A stretch of 28,545 bases of DNA from Clostridiales bacterium (GTDB lineage: Bacteria > Bacillota > Clostridia > Oscillospirales > Oscillospiraceae), in contig CABIYX010000038.1 of the NCBI GenBank assembly GCA_902363045.1, positions 1-28,545 of the forward strand, written 5' to 3'. Under the pieces are notes generated by a model. That model saw only the letters and a program-made list of their open reading frames with translations. It was not told where the DNA came from and did not search any database. The translations under genes were made by a program, and so were the position numbers. Positions 12,956 to 20,799 of the stretch are shown piece by piece; the stretch's first letter is position 1; each line of letters begins with the position of its first letter.

Positions 12956-14400
12956 TTCATATCATGGCTGTTTAGCAGCGCCTGCTTGATGTCCCACAGC
13001 TTCTGGCTCAGGTCCACATAGTAATTGTGGGGATTCTCAAAGCGCTTGACCTCATCCCACAGGGCGTCCACCTGCCGCTGGCAGTAGGCACGGCTGGTCT
13101 GGAGCTCCGGCACCTCGTACACCCGCTTCCCGTTCAGGAAGATGGGGACCAGCAGCTCCTTGGCCTCGATGTTGGTATACACCTTGCGCTTCCAGGTGGC
13201 GCTTGGGTCAAACAGCTCCAGCGGCTGGGTGAAGTCGATCTCCTCATCCCGAAGGCAGATCAGGTCGGCCTCCGCCTTTCCGGTATCCCGGGAGAAGATG
13301 CGGTAGACCTTCTTAAAATGGGGGGTGGTGATCTTGGCGGCGTTCTCACTGATCTTGATCTTGGGAATGATGTTCCCCTCATGATCCTCAATGGCCACCA
13401 GCTTGTATACGCCGCCGAACACCGGCTCGCTGCGGGAGGTGATCAGCCGCTCGCCCACGCCAAAGGAGTCGATGCGGGCCCCCTGGCGCACCAGGTCCCG
13501 GATGATGTACTCGTCCAGGGCGTTGGAGGCAAAGATCTTGCACTCGGTCAGGCCGGCCTCGTCCAGCATCTCCCGGGCCTTCTGGGACAGATAGGTCAGG
13601 TCGCCGGAGTCCAGCCGGATGCCGCACTTGGTGATCCCCATGGGGGCCAGCACCTCTTTAAACGCGCGGATGGCGTTGGGCACGCCGGACTTGAGCACGT
13701 TGTAGGTGTCCACCAGCAGAGTCGCGTTGGTGGGATACAGCTCACAGTAGGTCTTGAAGGCGGTGTACTCATCGGGGAACATCTGCACCCAGGAGTGGGC
13801 CATGGTCCCTGTGGCGGGGGAGCCGTAATGCTGGTCCGCCATGGTGCAGGCGGTGGCGCCGCAGCCCGCGATATAGGAGGCCCGGGCGCCCAGCAGGGCC
13901 CCGTCCGGCCCGTGGGCCCGGCGGGAGCCGAACTCCGCCACCGGACGGCCCTCCGCCGCCCGGACGATGCGGTTGGACTTGGTGGCGATCAGACACTGGT
14001 GGTTCAGGCAGAGAAGCACGAAGGTCTCGATAAACTGGGCCTGGATGGACGGCGCGCGCACCGTCAGGATGGGCTCGCCGGGGAAGATGGGAGTCCCCTC
14101 CGGAACGGCCCAAATATCGCCGGTAAAGGAAAATTCGCTCAAATATTTCAAAAACTCCTCGGAAAAACAGCCCTTCGACCGGAGGTACGCGATGTCCTCC
14201 TCGTCAAAGCGCAGGTTTTCGATATACTCCACCACCTGGGCAAGGCCCGCCGCAATGGCGAAGCCGCCCCGGTCCGGGACGGAGCGGTAAAACACATCGA
14301 AATAGCATACGCGGTCGGCCAGACCGGTCTGGAAATAGCCGTTTCCCATGGTCAGCTCATAAAAATCGCAGAGCATGGTCAGATTTGTCTTTGCTTTCAT
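12952..14400 (-). CDS. pncB: Nicotinate phosphoribosyltransferase
   Basis: 482 residues starting MKAKTNLTMLCDFYELTMGN; GAGGAGG lies 11-12 bases upstream. An ATG 12 codons earlier is possible but the family begins at this point. Converts nicotinate, PRPP and ATP to nicotinate mononucleotide in NAD salvage. Family marks: LTMLCDFYELTMGNGYF at the N-terminus, EFGSRRAHGPDGALLGARAS (~156-175), a HSWVQMF segment (~200), and the phosphate-binding GIRLDSGDLTYLS (~262-274). The C-terminal GRRVYEVP-like NGKRVYEVPELQ is also typical. Monocistronic from its own promoter. Confidence 0.95.
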   Translation of the reverse strand: MKAKTNLTMLCDFYELTMGNGYFQTGLADRVCYFDVFYRSVPDRGGFAIAAGLAQVVEYIENLRFDEEDIAYLRSKGCFSEEFLKYLSEFSFTGDIWAVPEGTPIFPGEPILTVRAPSIQAQFIETFVLLCLNHQCLIATKSNRIVRAAEGRPVAEFGSRRAHGPDGALLGARASYIAGCGATACTMADQHYGSPATGTMAHSWVQMFPDEYTAFKTYCELYPTNATLLVDTYNVLKSGVPNAIRAFKEVLAPMGITKCGIRLDSGDLTYLSQKAREMLDEAGLTECKIFASNALDEYIIRDLVRQGARIDSFGVGERLITSRSEPVFGGVYKLVAIEDHEGNIIPKIKISENAAKITTPHFKKVYRIFSRDTGKAEADLICLRDEEIDFTQPLELFDPSATWKRKVYTNIEAKELLVPIFLNGKRVYEVPELQTSRAYCQRQVDALWDEVKRFENPHNYYVDLSQKLWDIKQALLNSHDMN

Positions 14401-14422
14401 CTCTGAGGTATCCTCCTCGTGC

Positions 14423-14438
14423 GGGTGACATGACACCC
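14423..14438. promoter_or_regulatory. Imperfect palindrome in the pncB leader
   Basis: GGGTG-ACATGA-CACCC between the promoter and the pncB start. Position suits a repressor site. NiaR, the niacin-responsive repressor of Firmicutes, is a possible ligand by pathway logic only. Confidence 0.35.
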
Positions 14439-14450
14439 TAAATTGCCTCC

Positions 14451-14479
14451 ATTATACTAGGCCCACAGGAAAAAGGCAA
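14451..14479 (-). promoter_or_regulatory. pncB promoter
   Basis: Minus strand TTGCCT, 17-base spacer, TATAAT. Confidence 0.78.
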
Positions 14480-14580
14480 GGAGAAGCAGTCTCTTTTGTA
14501 AATTTTCCGCAAAGAGAATGACAGGTTTGTTTTCGGGCATACTGGAACAGAATCCAAATGATGCAAGGGAGGAATTTTCC

Positions 14581-15198
14581 ATGCCAGATCAAGCCAAAGC
14601 CTTTGCCGCCAGCCAGACCAGAGAGAACCTGATGCGCGCCTTCGCCGGGGAGAGCCAGGCCCGCAGCCGCTATACCATCGCCGCCGGGATCGCCCACAAA
14701 AGCGGCCTGGCCGTGATCCAGGGGCTGTTCCTGTTCACCGCAGAGCAGGAAAAGACCCACGCCAAGCAGTTTTACCGCCAGCTCCACGACCTGAGTGGCC
14801 AGACCGTGCGGGTGGACGGCACCTATCCAGTGGATCTGTACACCGACCTGCTGGACTATCTCCGGGCCGCCCAGCACAACGAGTACCAGGAGTGGGAGCA
14901 CGACTACGCCGCCTTCGCCCGCACCGCCATGGAAGAAGGGTTTCCCCTGGTGGGCAAGCTGTTTGAAAATATCGCCGGGGTGGAGAAGCTCCATGGCGAC
15001 CGCTTCGGCCGGTACGCAGATCTGCTGGAGCAGGAGCGGCTGTTCGTCTCCGACGTGAAGGCGGAGTGGATGTGCCTGCACTGCGGCTATGTGGTGGACG
15101 CCACCGTCGCCCCCGCCAACTGCCCCGTGTGCCGCCATCCCCAGGGGTACTTCATCCGCGCGGAGTTGACCCCCTTCCGCAAGGGCTCCGCCCACTAA
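14581..15198 (+). CDS. Rubrerythrin
   Basis: 205 residues, start MPDQAKAFAASQTRENLMRA with GGGAGGA upstream. An N-terminal ferritin-like four-helix bundle (~15-155) holds the di-iron ligands: Glu in AFAGESQARSRY (~24), EQEKTHAKQF (~55-64), EYQEWEHDY and EKLHGDRF (~135-142). A C-terminal rubredoxin-like knuckle has Cys165, Cys168, Cys181 and Cys184 (CLHCGY and CPVCRHP). Family role: NADH-linked peroxide reduction and oxidative-stress defence in anaerobes. Single gene with a terminator at 15223. Confidence 0.94.
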   Translation: MPDQAKAFAASQTRENLMRAFAGESQARSRYTIAAGIAHKSGLAVIQGLFLFTAEQEKTHAKQFYRQLHDLSGQTVRVDGTYPVDLYTDLLDYLRAAQHNEYQEWEHDYAAFARTAMEEGFPLVGKLFENIAGVEKLHGDRFGRYADLLEQERLFVSDVKAEWMCLHCGYVVDATVAPANCPVCRHPQGYFIRAELTPFRKGSAH

Positions 15199-15222
15199 TT
15201 ATTACAAAAATATTAAATCCAC

Positions 15223-15251
15223 GAAAGCGCCCTGAAACAGGGGCGCTTTTC
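15223..15251 (+). terminator. Rubrerythrin terminator
   Basis: GAAAGCGCC-CTG, loop AAA, CAGGGGCGCTTTTC, one bulged base, with a U-rich 3' arm. Confidence 0.8.
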
Positions 15252-15538
15252 ATTTTCAACAAACAGACAACTTTTCTTCGATATTTCCATAAATCATCTC
15301 TGTTTTGACCTCGTCTTCACGCAAAATTATGAACGAACTCTTAACTTTTTATTAAGACTCACGAAACAATCTTGTAATATTTCAAAAGCGTGCTATCATG
15401 ATGCATACCCCAAGGAAGGCCCTGCCCAGGGGCCTGCAAAACCGATCCGTATCAACAAGAGCCGGACCGCTCTCCCTTCCTCCCCCTGTTCCGGCGGGAG
15501 CGCGAAGCGGGCCCGGACGCTCAAAAAGGTGTTTTCTT
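15252..15538 (+). promoter_or_regulatory. Glycosyltransferase promoter region and long leader
   Basis: AT-rich first half containing the inverted repeat CTTAACTTTTTATTAAG and a promoter TTGTAA (15372-15377), 16-base spacer, TATCAT (15394-15399) with an extended TGC before it. A GC-rich leader of about 130 bases follows before the ATG at 15539. No gene is evident in this stretch. Confidence 0.65.
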
Positions 15539-16825
15539 ATGAATATGATCCGAATGGTCGAAGCATTTAACCTGTTTCTGGCTGTCCTGTTCACTCTGGC
15601 CTATGCCTATCAGCTGGTCTATCTCTTTCTAGGGCTGATCCGGCGGAAGCACTGGAAGCAGCCGGAGGCGGCACAGCTCCACCGCTACGCCGCGGTGATC
15701 TCCGCCCGGAACGAAGCGGGAGTGATCGGCGAACTGATCCACACTCTAAAACAACAGAACTACCCCACAGACCTGCTGGATGTCTATGTGGTGGCGGACA
15801 ACTGCACCGATGACACGGCCCAGGTGTCCCGCCGGGCGGGCGCCATCGTGTATGAGCGCTTCAACCAGCACAAGAAGGGGAAGGGCTACGCCCTGGATTA
15901 CCTATTCCGCACCCTGGTCCACGAGGGCCGGGACCAGTATGACGGCTATTTGATCTTTGACGCCGACAACCTGGTGGACCCCAACTTTGTGTCGGAGATG
16001 AACAAGGTGTTTGACAGCGGGAACTACGGAGCTATCACCTGCTACCGCAACTCCCGGAACTTCGGCGCCAACTGGATCTCCGCCGGTTATGCCATCTGGT
16101 TCCTGCGGGAGGCCCGCTTCCTCAACTTCCCCCGGATGCTGCTGGGCAGCAACTGCCACGTTTCGGGCACCGGCTTCCTCATCTCCGCCGATGTGATCCG
16201 GGAGAACGGCGGCTGGCCCTATCACCTGCTCACCGAGGACATCGAGTTTTCTGTCAGCTGTGCCCTGAAGGGCCGCCGCATCGGCTACTGTGACAAGGCG
16301 GTCATCTATGACGAGCAGCCCACCGTATTCCGGCAGTCCTGGGATCAGCGGCTGCGCTGGTCCAAGGGCTTCTATCAGGTCAACGCCAATTACAGCGGCG
16401 ACCTGGTCCGCGGCTTCTGCCAAAAGCCCAGCCGGAAGAGCTGGTCCTGCTATGATATGTTCATGACCGTGGCCCCCGGGATGCTGCTCACCCTGGTCAC
16501 CATCGCCTTCAACCTGGTGGTGTGCCTGGCCTGCTGGGGACAGCCCTCCTATATTGTAAGGGAGATCCTGTCCGTGTCCGGCAGCTTCCTGCTGTCCACC
16601 GTGGCCAGCTTCTACCTGGGCCTGCTCCTCTATGGGATCCTTACCGTCCTGTGCGAGTGGGACCAGATCCGGATCTCCACGGGGAAGAAGCTCCTCTATG
16701 TCTTTACCTTCCCTCTCTTTATGTTTACTTATATCCCCATCTCTCTGGCCGCCCTGGTGAAAAAGGTGGAGTGGAAGCCCATCTACCACACCGGCAGCCG
16801 CCAGTCCCTGGGCAAGGCCGCCTGA
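15539..16825 (+). CDS. Membrane-bound family 2 glycosyltransferase
   Basis: 428 residues starting MNMIRMVEAFNLFLAVLF, AAGGTG 8 bases upstream. One N-terminal membrane helix (~8-32), a GT-A catalytic domain (~48-280) and about three C-terminal membrane helices (~300-405). Catalytic signs of processive GT2 enzymes are present: ISARNEAGVIGELI, VVADNCTDDT, DAD (~141-143, metal and UDP-sugar binding), TED (~222-224, base) and QRLRW (~260-264). It likely makes or extends a surface polysaccharide or glycolipid from a UDP-sugar at the cytoplasmic face. It stands alone without export or polymer-specific partners, so the product cannot be told. Confidence 0.9.
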   Translation: MNMIRMVEAFNLFLAVLFTLAYAYQLVYLFLGLIRRKHWKQPEAAQLHRYAAVISARNEAGVIGELIHTLKQQNYPTDLLDVYVVADNCTDDTAQVSRRAGAIVYERFNQHKKGKGYALDYLFRTLVHEGRDQYDGYLIFDADNLVDPNFVSEMNKVFDSGNYGAITCYRNSRNFGANWISAGYAIWFLREARFLNFPRMLLGSNCHVSGTGFLISADVIRENGGWPYHLLTEDIEFSVSCALKGRRIGYCDKAVIYDEQPTVFRQSWDQRLRWSKGFYQVNANYSGDLVRGFCQKPSRKSWSCYDMFMTVAPGMLLTLVTIAFNLVVCLACWGQPSYIVREILSVSGSFLLSTVASFYLGLLLYGILTVLCEWDQIRISTGKKLLYVFTFPLFMFTYIPISLAALVKKVEWKPIYHTGSRQSLGKAA

Positions 16826-16851
16826 TCCCCAGCGGATCGATTCCGGCATCC

Positions 16852-16892
16852 ACAGCTGTGAGCCTCCTCGTGAGCCGCTCACAGCTGTTTTT
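16852..16892 (+). terminator. Glycosyltransferase terminator
   Basis: ACAGCTGTGAGC / GCTCACAGCTGT, 12-bp perfect stem with a 13-base loop, then TTTTC. Confidence 0.85.
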
Positions 16893-16935
16893 CATTCTGT
16901 TGACATTTCTGCCAAAAAAACAGCGGAATTTGTTG

Positions 16936-16949
16936 CTAGTATGCTAGTA
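16936..16949 (+). promoter_or_regulatory. Candidate GntR operator before the regulator gene
   Basis: CTAGTATGCTAGTA, 12 of 14 bases identical to the site at 17891-17904. Lies in the AT-rich gap upstream of the GntR gene; the promoter itself is not clear. Confidence 0.6.
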
Positions 16950-17086
16950 GACAATTTGTGTGCAATATGCCACAATAAAGTCAGAACACAGCTTTGACCG
17001 GATCTCCGGGCATACGGGCCGGCCAAAGCCGGTCATTTTCGTCCCCTGCGGGGCCGGAAGAACCGAAACATTTTAGGAGGACACCC

Positions 17087-17809
17087 GTGCATATCTCAGA
17101 ACGACTTCCCCGGGAAAGCAGCCGTGACTACGCCCTGCGGATCATCAAGGACAACATCATCTCCCTCCACCTGGAGCCGGGCTGCCAGATCAGCGAGAAT
17201 GAGCTGGCCACCGAGATGGGCCTCTCCCGTACGCCGGTGCGGGAGGCGCTGATCGAGCTGGCCAAGGTGAAGATCATTGAAACCTATCCCCAAAGGAAGA
17301 GCGTCGTCGCCCTCATCGACTACGATTTGGTTGACGAGTCCCGCTTCATGCGGGATGTGCTGGAGTGCGCCATCGTGGAGCAGGTCTGTGAGCTTGCCGT
17401 CCCGGCAGACCTCCAGGCTCTGGAGGAAAATGTGCGCCTTCAGAAGTTCTATCTGGACAACTACGACCCGGAGAACCTCATGTGGCTGGACAACAAATTC
17501 CATGAGAATTTATTCCGGATCGCCCGCAAGTCCCAGATACACAGCCTCATCCAGAATATCTCCATCCATTTCGACCGGGTGCGCAGTATGTCCCTGGTCT
17601 CCGTGGAGAGCCAGCAGGCGGCGGTCCGGGACCACACGGAGATCACCCGGCAGATCTGCGCGGGGAACGCGGAGCTGGCCCGGCAGCAGATGGAGACCCA
17701 CCTGAACCGATATAAATTTGACGCGGTGAAGCTCCAGGCGGAGTTCCCGCAATATTTCAAGCGGCCCCTAACCCCGGCCAAAGAACCAGACGGGGAAAAC
17801 AAATTCTAA
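17087..17809 (+). CDS. GntR/FCD-family regulator of the uronate locus
   Basis: 240 residues. The start is GTG, fixed by TTTTAGGAGG 7 bases upstream; the frame is open further back but GC-rich and without a ribosome site. Winged helix at ~10-75: DYALRIIKDNIISLHLEPG, then ISENELATEMGLSRTPVREALIEL. The FCD effector domain (~80-215) shows the Asp/His ligand pattern of this class (DESRFMRDVLECAIVE, NKFHENLFRIA, DHTEITRQI). FCD regulators of this kind (UxuR, ExuR, GntR types) sense sugar acids. Position directly before the uronate genes and the shared operator motif support local control. Confidence 0.9.
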   Translation: MHISERLPRESSRDYALRIIKDNIISLHLEPGCQISENELATEMGLSRTPVREALIELAKVKIIETYPQRKSVVALIDYDLVDESRFMRDVLECAIVEQVCELAVPADLQALEENVRLQKFYLDNYDPENLMWLDNKFHENLFRIARKSQIHSLIQNISIHFDRVRSMSLVSVESQQAAVRDHTEITRQICAGNAELARQQMETHLNRYKFDAVKLQAEFPQYFKRPLTPAKEPDGENKF

Positions 17810-17883
17810 GTCTTTTTGGGAAATTTCCGAAGTTTTTTATGATTTGCATAAAAAAGAACGTGAATCTTTGTTGATTCCCCACC

Positions 17884-17913
17884 TTGTGTTCTAGTATACA
17901 AGTATTGTAGAAT
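17884..17913 (+). promoter_or_regulatory. Promoter of the catabolic operon with embedded operator
   Basis: TTGTGT (17884), 18-base spacer, TAGAAT (17908-17913). The motif CTAGTATACAAGTA at 17891-17904 fills the spacer and matches the site before the regulator. A second, weaker reading uses TTGATT at 17871. The leader to the first ATG is about 95 bases and contains CGCCTCCC/GGGAGGCG. Confidence 0.65.
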
Positions 17914-18013
17914 AGAGCCAGTGAGACAGAGACCGGGCCCGCGGCGCGCCTCCCAGAGGGAGGCGGTGGAAGAAAGCCCGCCCGGTCCAAGCTGAGAAGG
18001 GTGGTCACAAGAG

Positions 18014-19054
18014 ATGAAAGAAACCATGAAGGAAGTTGTCATCATTGGCCCGAAGCAGTTTGAGGTCCGGGAAGTCCCCGTGCCCAAGCCTGCGGACAAC
18101 GAGGTGCTGATCCAGATGAAGGCGGCCGGCGTGTGCGGCTCCGACGTGCATCAGTTCCTGGGCGAGAACCCCAACGCCGTGTTCCCCCGCGTTCCCGGCC
18201 ATGAGAATGCCGGCGTCATCGTTGAGGTGGGCAAGGACGTCAAGAACGTCAAGGTGGGCGACCATGTGGTGGTGGACCTGGTGGTGGCCTGCGGCGAGTG
18301 CCCCCAGTGCCGGGCCGGCCGCCGCAACGTATGCCGCCAGGTAAAGGCCCGCGGCTCCGCCATCGACGGCGGCTGGAGAGAGTATTTCGCCGTTCCGGAG
18401 CATGAGGTCTATGTCATGCCCAAGGAGCTCCCCTTCCGGGACGCGGCCCTGATCGAGCCCTTCGCCATTGGCGGCCACTGCACCGCCCGCGCCAACATCC
18501 AGGGCGGCGAGACGGTCCTGGTCCTGGGCAGCGGCACCATCGGCGCCGTCATCCTCCAGACTCTGAAGGTCAAGGGCTGCCGCGTCATGTGCGCCGACAT
18601 CAACCCCAGCTCCCTGGAGCGCGCCCGGGGCTACGGTGCTGACGCCATCGTCAACACCAAGGAGCAGGACCTGAAGCAGGCCGTCCAGGAGTTCACCAAC
18701 GGCGCCGGTGTGGATGTCATCTTTGACTCCGCCTGCTACCCCGGCTCCCTCACCGCCCTGCTGGAGATGGGCATCCCCGCCAATGGGGCCACCATCGTGC
18801 CCATGGGCTTCTGCACCGCCCAGGAGGGCATCACCCAGGCCATGATCAACACCCGTGAACTGTCTATCATCGGCACCCGGATGTCCTGCAACCAGTTCCA
18901 GCCCACCATTGAGCGCTTTGCACGCCATGAGTTCCAGCTGGACGGCATGGTGAGCCACTACATCCCCTTCAGCCAGGTGGAGCAGGTCTTTGAGAACATC
19001 ATCCACCCTCCGAAGGACATGAAGAAGATGGTCATCCTCTTCGACGGGGAGTAA
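18014..19054 (+). CDS. Zinc-dependent medium-chain alcohol dehydrogenase
   Basis: 346 residues starting MKETMKEVVIIGPKQFEV; an ATG four codons on (18026) is possible. Catalytic-zinc region CGSDVHQFLG (~40) and GHENAG (~62-67), structural-zinc cluster CGECPQCRAGRRNVC (~97-111), and Rossmann motif LGSGTIGAV followed by CADIN (~175-200), where the Asp favours NAD. Family members act on sorbitol, threonine, galactitol or aldonates (GutB, Tdh, RspB, L-galactonate and idonate dehydrogenases). First gene of the sugar-acid operon, so a polyol or aldonate linked to mannonate or fructuronate metabolism is the likely substrate. RspB, the partner of the mannonate-dehydratase-like RspA, is the closest contextual parallel. 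Confidence 0.88.
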   Translation: MKETMKEVVIIGPKQFEVREVPVPKPADNEVLIQMKAAGVCGSDVHQFLGENPNAVFPRVPGHENAGVIVEVGKDVKNVKVGDHVVVDLVVACGECPQCRAGRRNVCRQVKARGSAIDGGWREYFAVPEHEVYVMPKELPFRDAALIEPFAIGGHCTARANIQGGETVLVLGSGTIGAVILQTLKVKGCRVMCADINPSSLERARGYGADAIVNTKEQDLKQAVQEFTNGAGVDVIFDSACYPGSLTALLEMGIPANGATIVPMGFCTAQEGITQAMINTRELSIIGTRMSCNQFQPTIERFARHEFQLDGMVSHYIPFSQVEQVFENIIHPPKDMKKMVILFDGE

Positions 19055-19141
19055 ACCGGGCAGTCCCATATTTAACCGCTCAGCGGAACTGCTGGCGTTA
19101 AAGAATTTTGTGAGAACTGAAATTTTAGGAGGAGAACGAAC

Positions 19142-20158
19142 ATGAACATGAAGAAGATTGCTTCCGTAGCTCTTGCCGCGGCTCTGTCCGCCTCTCTGCT
19201 GGCCGGCTGCGGCGGCGGCAGCGAGGGCGGCAGCGACTCTGTCACCCTGAAGATCGGCGACAACTGGGGCGCCACTCACCCCATGGCCGCCGCTCTGGAC
19301 ACCGTCTTCAAGCCCCAGATCGAGGAGCAGACCGGCGGCGCTGTGAAGGTCGAGGTCTATCACGACGGCCTGCTGGGTGACGAGGCCGCTCTGTGGCAGG
19401 GCGTCCGCGACGGCTCTGTGGACTTCACCGTTGTGGGCACCCCCATGAACCAGGAGTTCCCCATGATGCTGATCTCCGACTGGCCCTTCCTGTACCGCGA
19501 CCTGGAGCACGCCAAGAGCGTGTGGACCGGCGAGGTGGCCGATGAGGTGAGCGCCGCCTTCAACGAGAAGTTCCCCGAGGTGGAGATGCTGTCTTGGGGC
19601 CCCAACTCCGCCCGTACCTTTACCTCCAACAAGCCTCTGACCTGTGTGGATGACTTCGCCGGCCAGAAGTTCCGTATGCCCAACAACCCCATCCACATCG
19701 GCATCGTGGAGGATCTGGGCGCCTCCGCTCAGGTCATCTCCCTGGGCGAGCTGTTCACCGCCCTGGAGACCGGCACTGTGGACGGCCAGGACAACGGCAT
19801 GGTGACTGTGGTGGCCCAGAGCTTCCAGGAGGTCCAGAAGTACCTGTACGAGACCAACCACATCGTCGCCACCCTGGAGATCATCGGCAACAAGGACGCC
19901 ATGAGCAAGCTCACCGAGGAGCAGCAGCAGATCGTCCGCGATGCCGCCAAGGCCACCGCTGAGCAGGCCTGGGAGGACTACATCGCCTCCGTGGATACCG
20001 ACCGTGAGACCATCGAGGCCGCCGGTGTGACCGTCACCCAGATGACCGAGGCCGAGCGCGCCAAGATGATCGAGAAGATCCAGCCCACCCTGAACGAGCT
20101 GCTGGCCGCCAACGACTGGGCTCCCGCTCTGATCGAGAAGATCGAGGCCGTTCAGTAA
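19142..20158 (+). CDS. dctP: TRAP transporter substrate-binding lipoprotein (DctP)
   Basis: 338 residues, start MNMKKIASVALAAALSASLL with TTAGGAGGAG upstream. Lipobox LLAGC with the acylated Cys at 22 and a GGGSEGGS linker, so it is anchored outside the membrane. The mature part is a DctP-type periplasmic-binding fold: LKIGDNWGATHPMAAAL, VDFTVVGTPM, WGPNSARTFTSNKPL, then DDFAGQKFRMPNNPI with the carboxylate-binding Arg (~180) and GELFTALETGTVDGQDN (~200). Such proteins bind uronates, aldonates and C4-dicarboxylates; the neighbouring uxuA/uxuB genes point to a hexuronate or related acid. A hairpin follows the stop. Confidence 0.95.
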   Translation: MNMKKIASVALAAALSASLLAGCGGGSEGGSDSVTLKIGDNWGATHPMAAALDTVFKPQIEEQTGGAVKVEVYHDGLLGDEAALWQGVRDGSVDFTVVGTPMNQEFPMMLISDWPFLYRDLEHAKSVWTGEVADEVSAAFNEKFPEVEMLSWGPNSARTFTSNKPLTCVDDFAGQKFRMPNNPIHIGIVEDLGASAQVISLGELFTALETGTVDGQDNGMVTVVAQSFQEVQKYLYETNHIVATLEIIGNKDAMSKLTEEQQQIVRDAAKATAEQAWEDYIASVDTDRETIEAAGVTVTQMTEAERAKMIEKIQPTLNELLAANDWAPALIEKIEAVQ

Positions 20159-20173
20159 TCAACCTATCCCCAA

Positions 20174-20202
20174 AGACCGTGCCCCCTCCGGGGGCGCGGT
20201 CT
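20174..20202 (+). repeat. Hairpin between dctP and dctQ
   Basis: AGACCGTGCCCCC / GGGGGCGCGGTCT around TCC, 13 bp with one G-U. No U tract follows. Probably an mRNA-stabilising or processing structure that lets dctP transcript exceed dctQM. Confidence 0.7.
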
Positions 20203-20226
20203 CACCCTGAATGAGGAGGTTTCTCT

Positions 20227-20799
20227 ATGTCCGACAGCAGTCGCAAATCTCACGGGATCGGCGCGGCGGTAGACAAGCTCTTCCGCGGCATCGAGATCCT
20301 GATCGCTATTTTCCTGGGCGCGATGATCTTCTTCACCTTCATGAACGTCGTCCTGCGCCAATTCGGGATCGGCTTCCCCTGGAGTGAGGAGATCGCCCGG
20401 ATCTGCTTTATTTATCTGATCTACCTGGGCGCGATCATCGCCGCCCGGGAGAACCAGCACCTGATGATCGACACCCTGATCTGCAAGCTGCCCCCCCTGG
20501 GCCAGAAGTGCCTGTATTTCATCATCCAGGGTCTCGTCATCTGGCTGATGTGGATCCTGACCAACGGCGCCTTCCTGAACGCCTGGAACAACCGCAATGA
20601 CTTCTGGGTCGCCACCCACTTCCCAGTGTTTCTGGTCCACTTCGCCGGCGTGCTGCTGGGCGCGTCCGTCATCATCATCTCTCTGGTGAACCTGTACCGT
20701 ATGTTTGTTCTGAAGGAGCCCGTTGTCGAGCTGCTCACCGGCCACAAGGCCGATGACGGAGAAGACCCCATTGCCAAGGAAGGAGGCGGCCTGCAGTGA
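20227..20799 (+). CDS. dctQ: TRAP transporter small permease (DctQ)
   Basis: 190 residues, start MSDSSRKSHGIGAAVDKLFR with GAGGAGG upstream. Four membrane helices at ~24-46, ~60-78, ~98-118 and ~138-160. Family signatures are VVLRQFGIGFPWSEEIAR (~42-59) and the ENQHLMID motif (~77-84). It bridges binding protein and large permease. The last codons overlap the dctM start by 4 bases (GTGA). Confidence 0.94.
   Translation: MSDSSRKSHGIGAAVDKLFRGIEILIAIFLGAMIFFTFMNVVLRQFGIGFPWSEEIARICFIYLIYLGAIIAARENQHLMIDTLICKLPPLGQKCLYFIIQGLVIWLMWILTNGAFLNAWNNRNDFWVATHFPVFLVHFAGVLLGASVIIISLVNLYRMFVLKEPVVELLTGHKADDGEDPIAKEGGGLQ

Noticed and set aside
13027..14406. Plus-strand open frame of about 459 codons
   Set aside because: Exactly opposite pncB, which has clear family motifs; the plus frame has none.
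14423..14438. Firm assignment of the pncB leader palindrome as a NiaR site
   Set aside because: The site fits the position, but I cannot confirm a match to the known motif by eye, so it is listed only as a low-confidence operator.
18005..19861. Long minus-strand open frame of about 618 codons
   Set aside because: Antisense to the zinc dehydrogenase and dctP, low-complexity composition, no ribosome site or domain.
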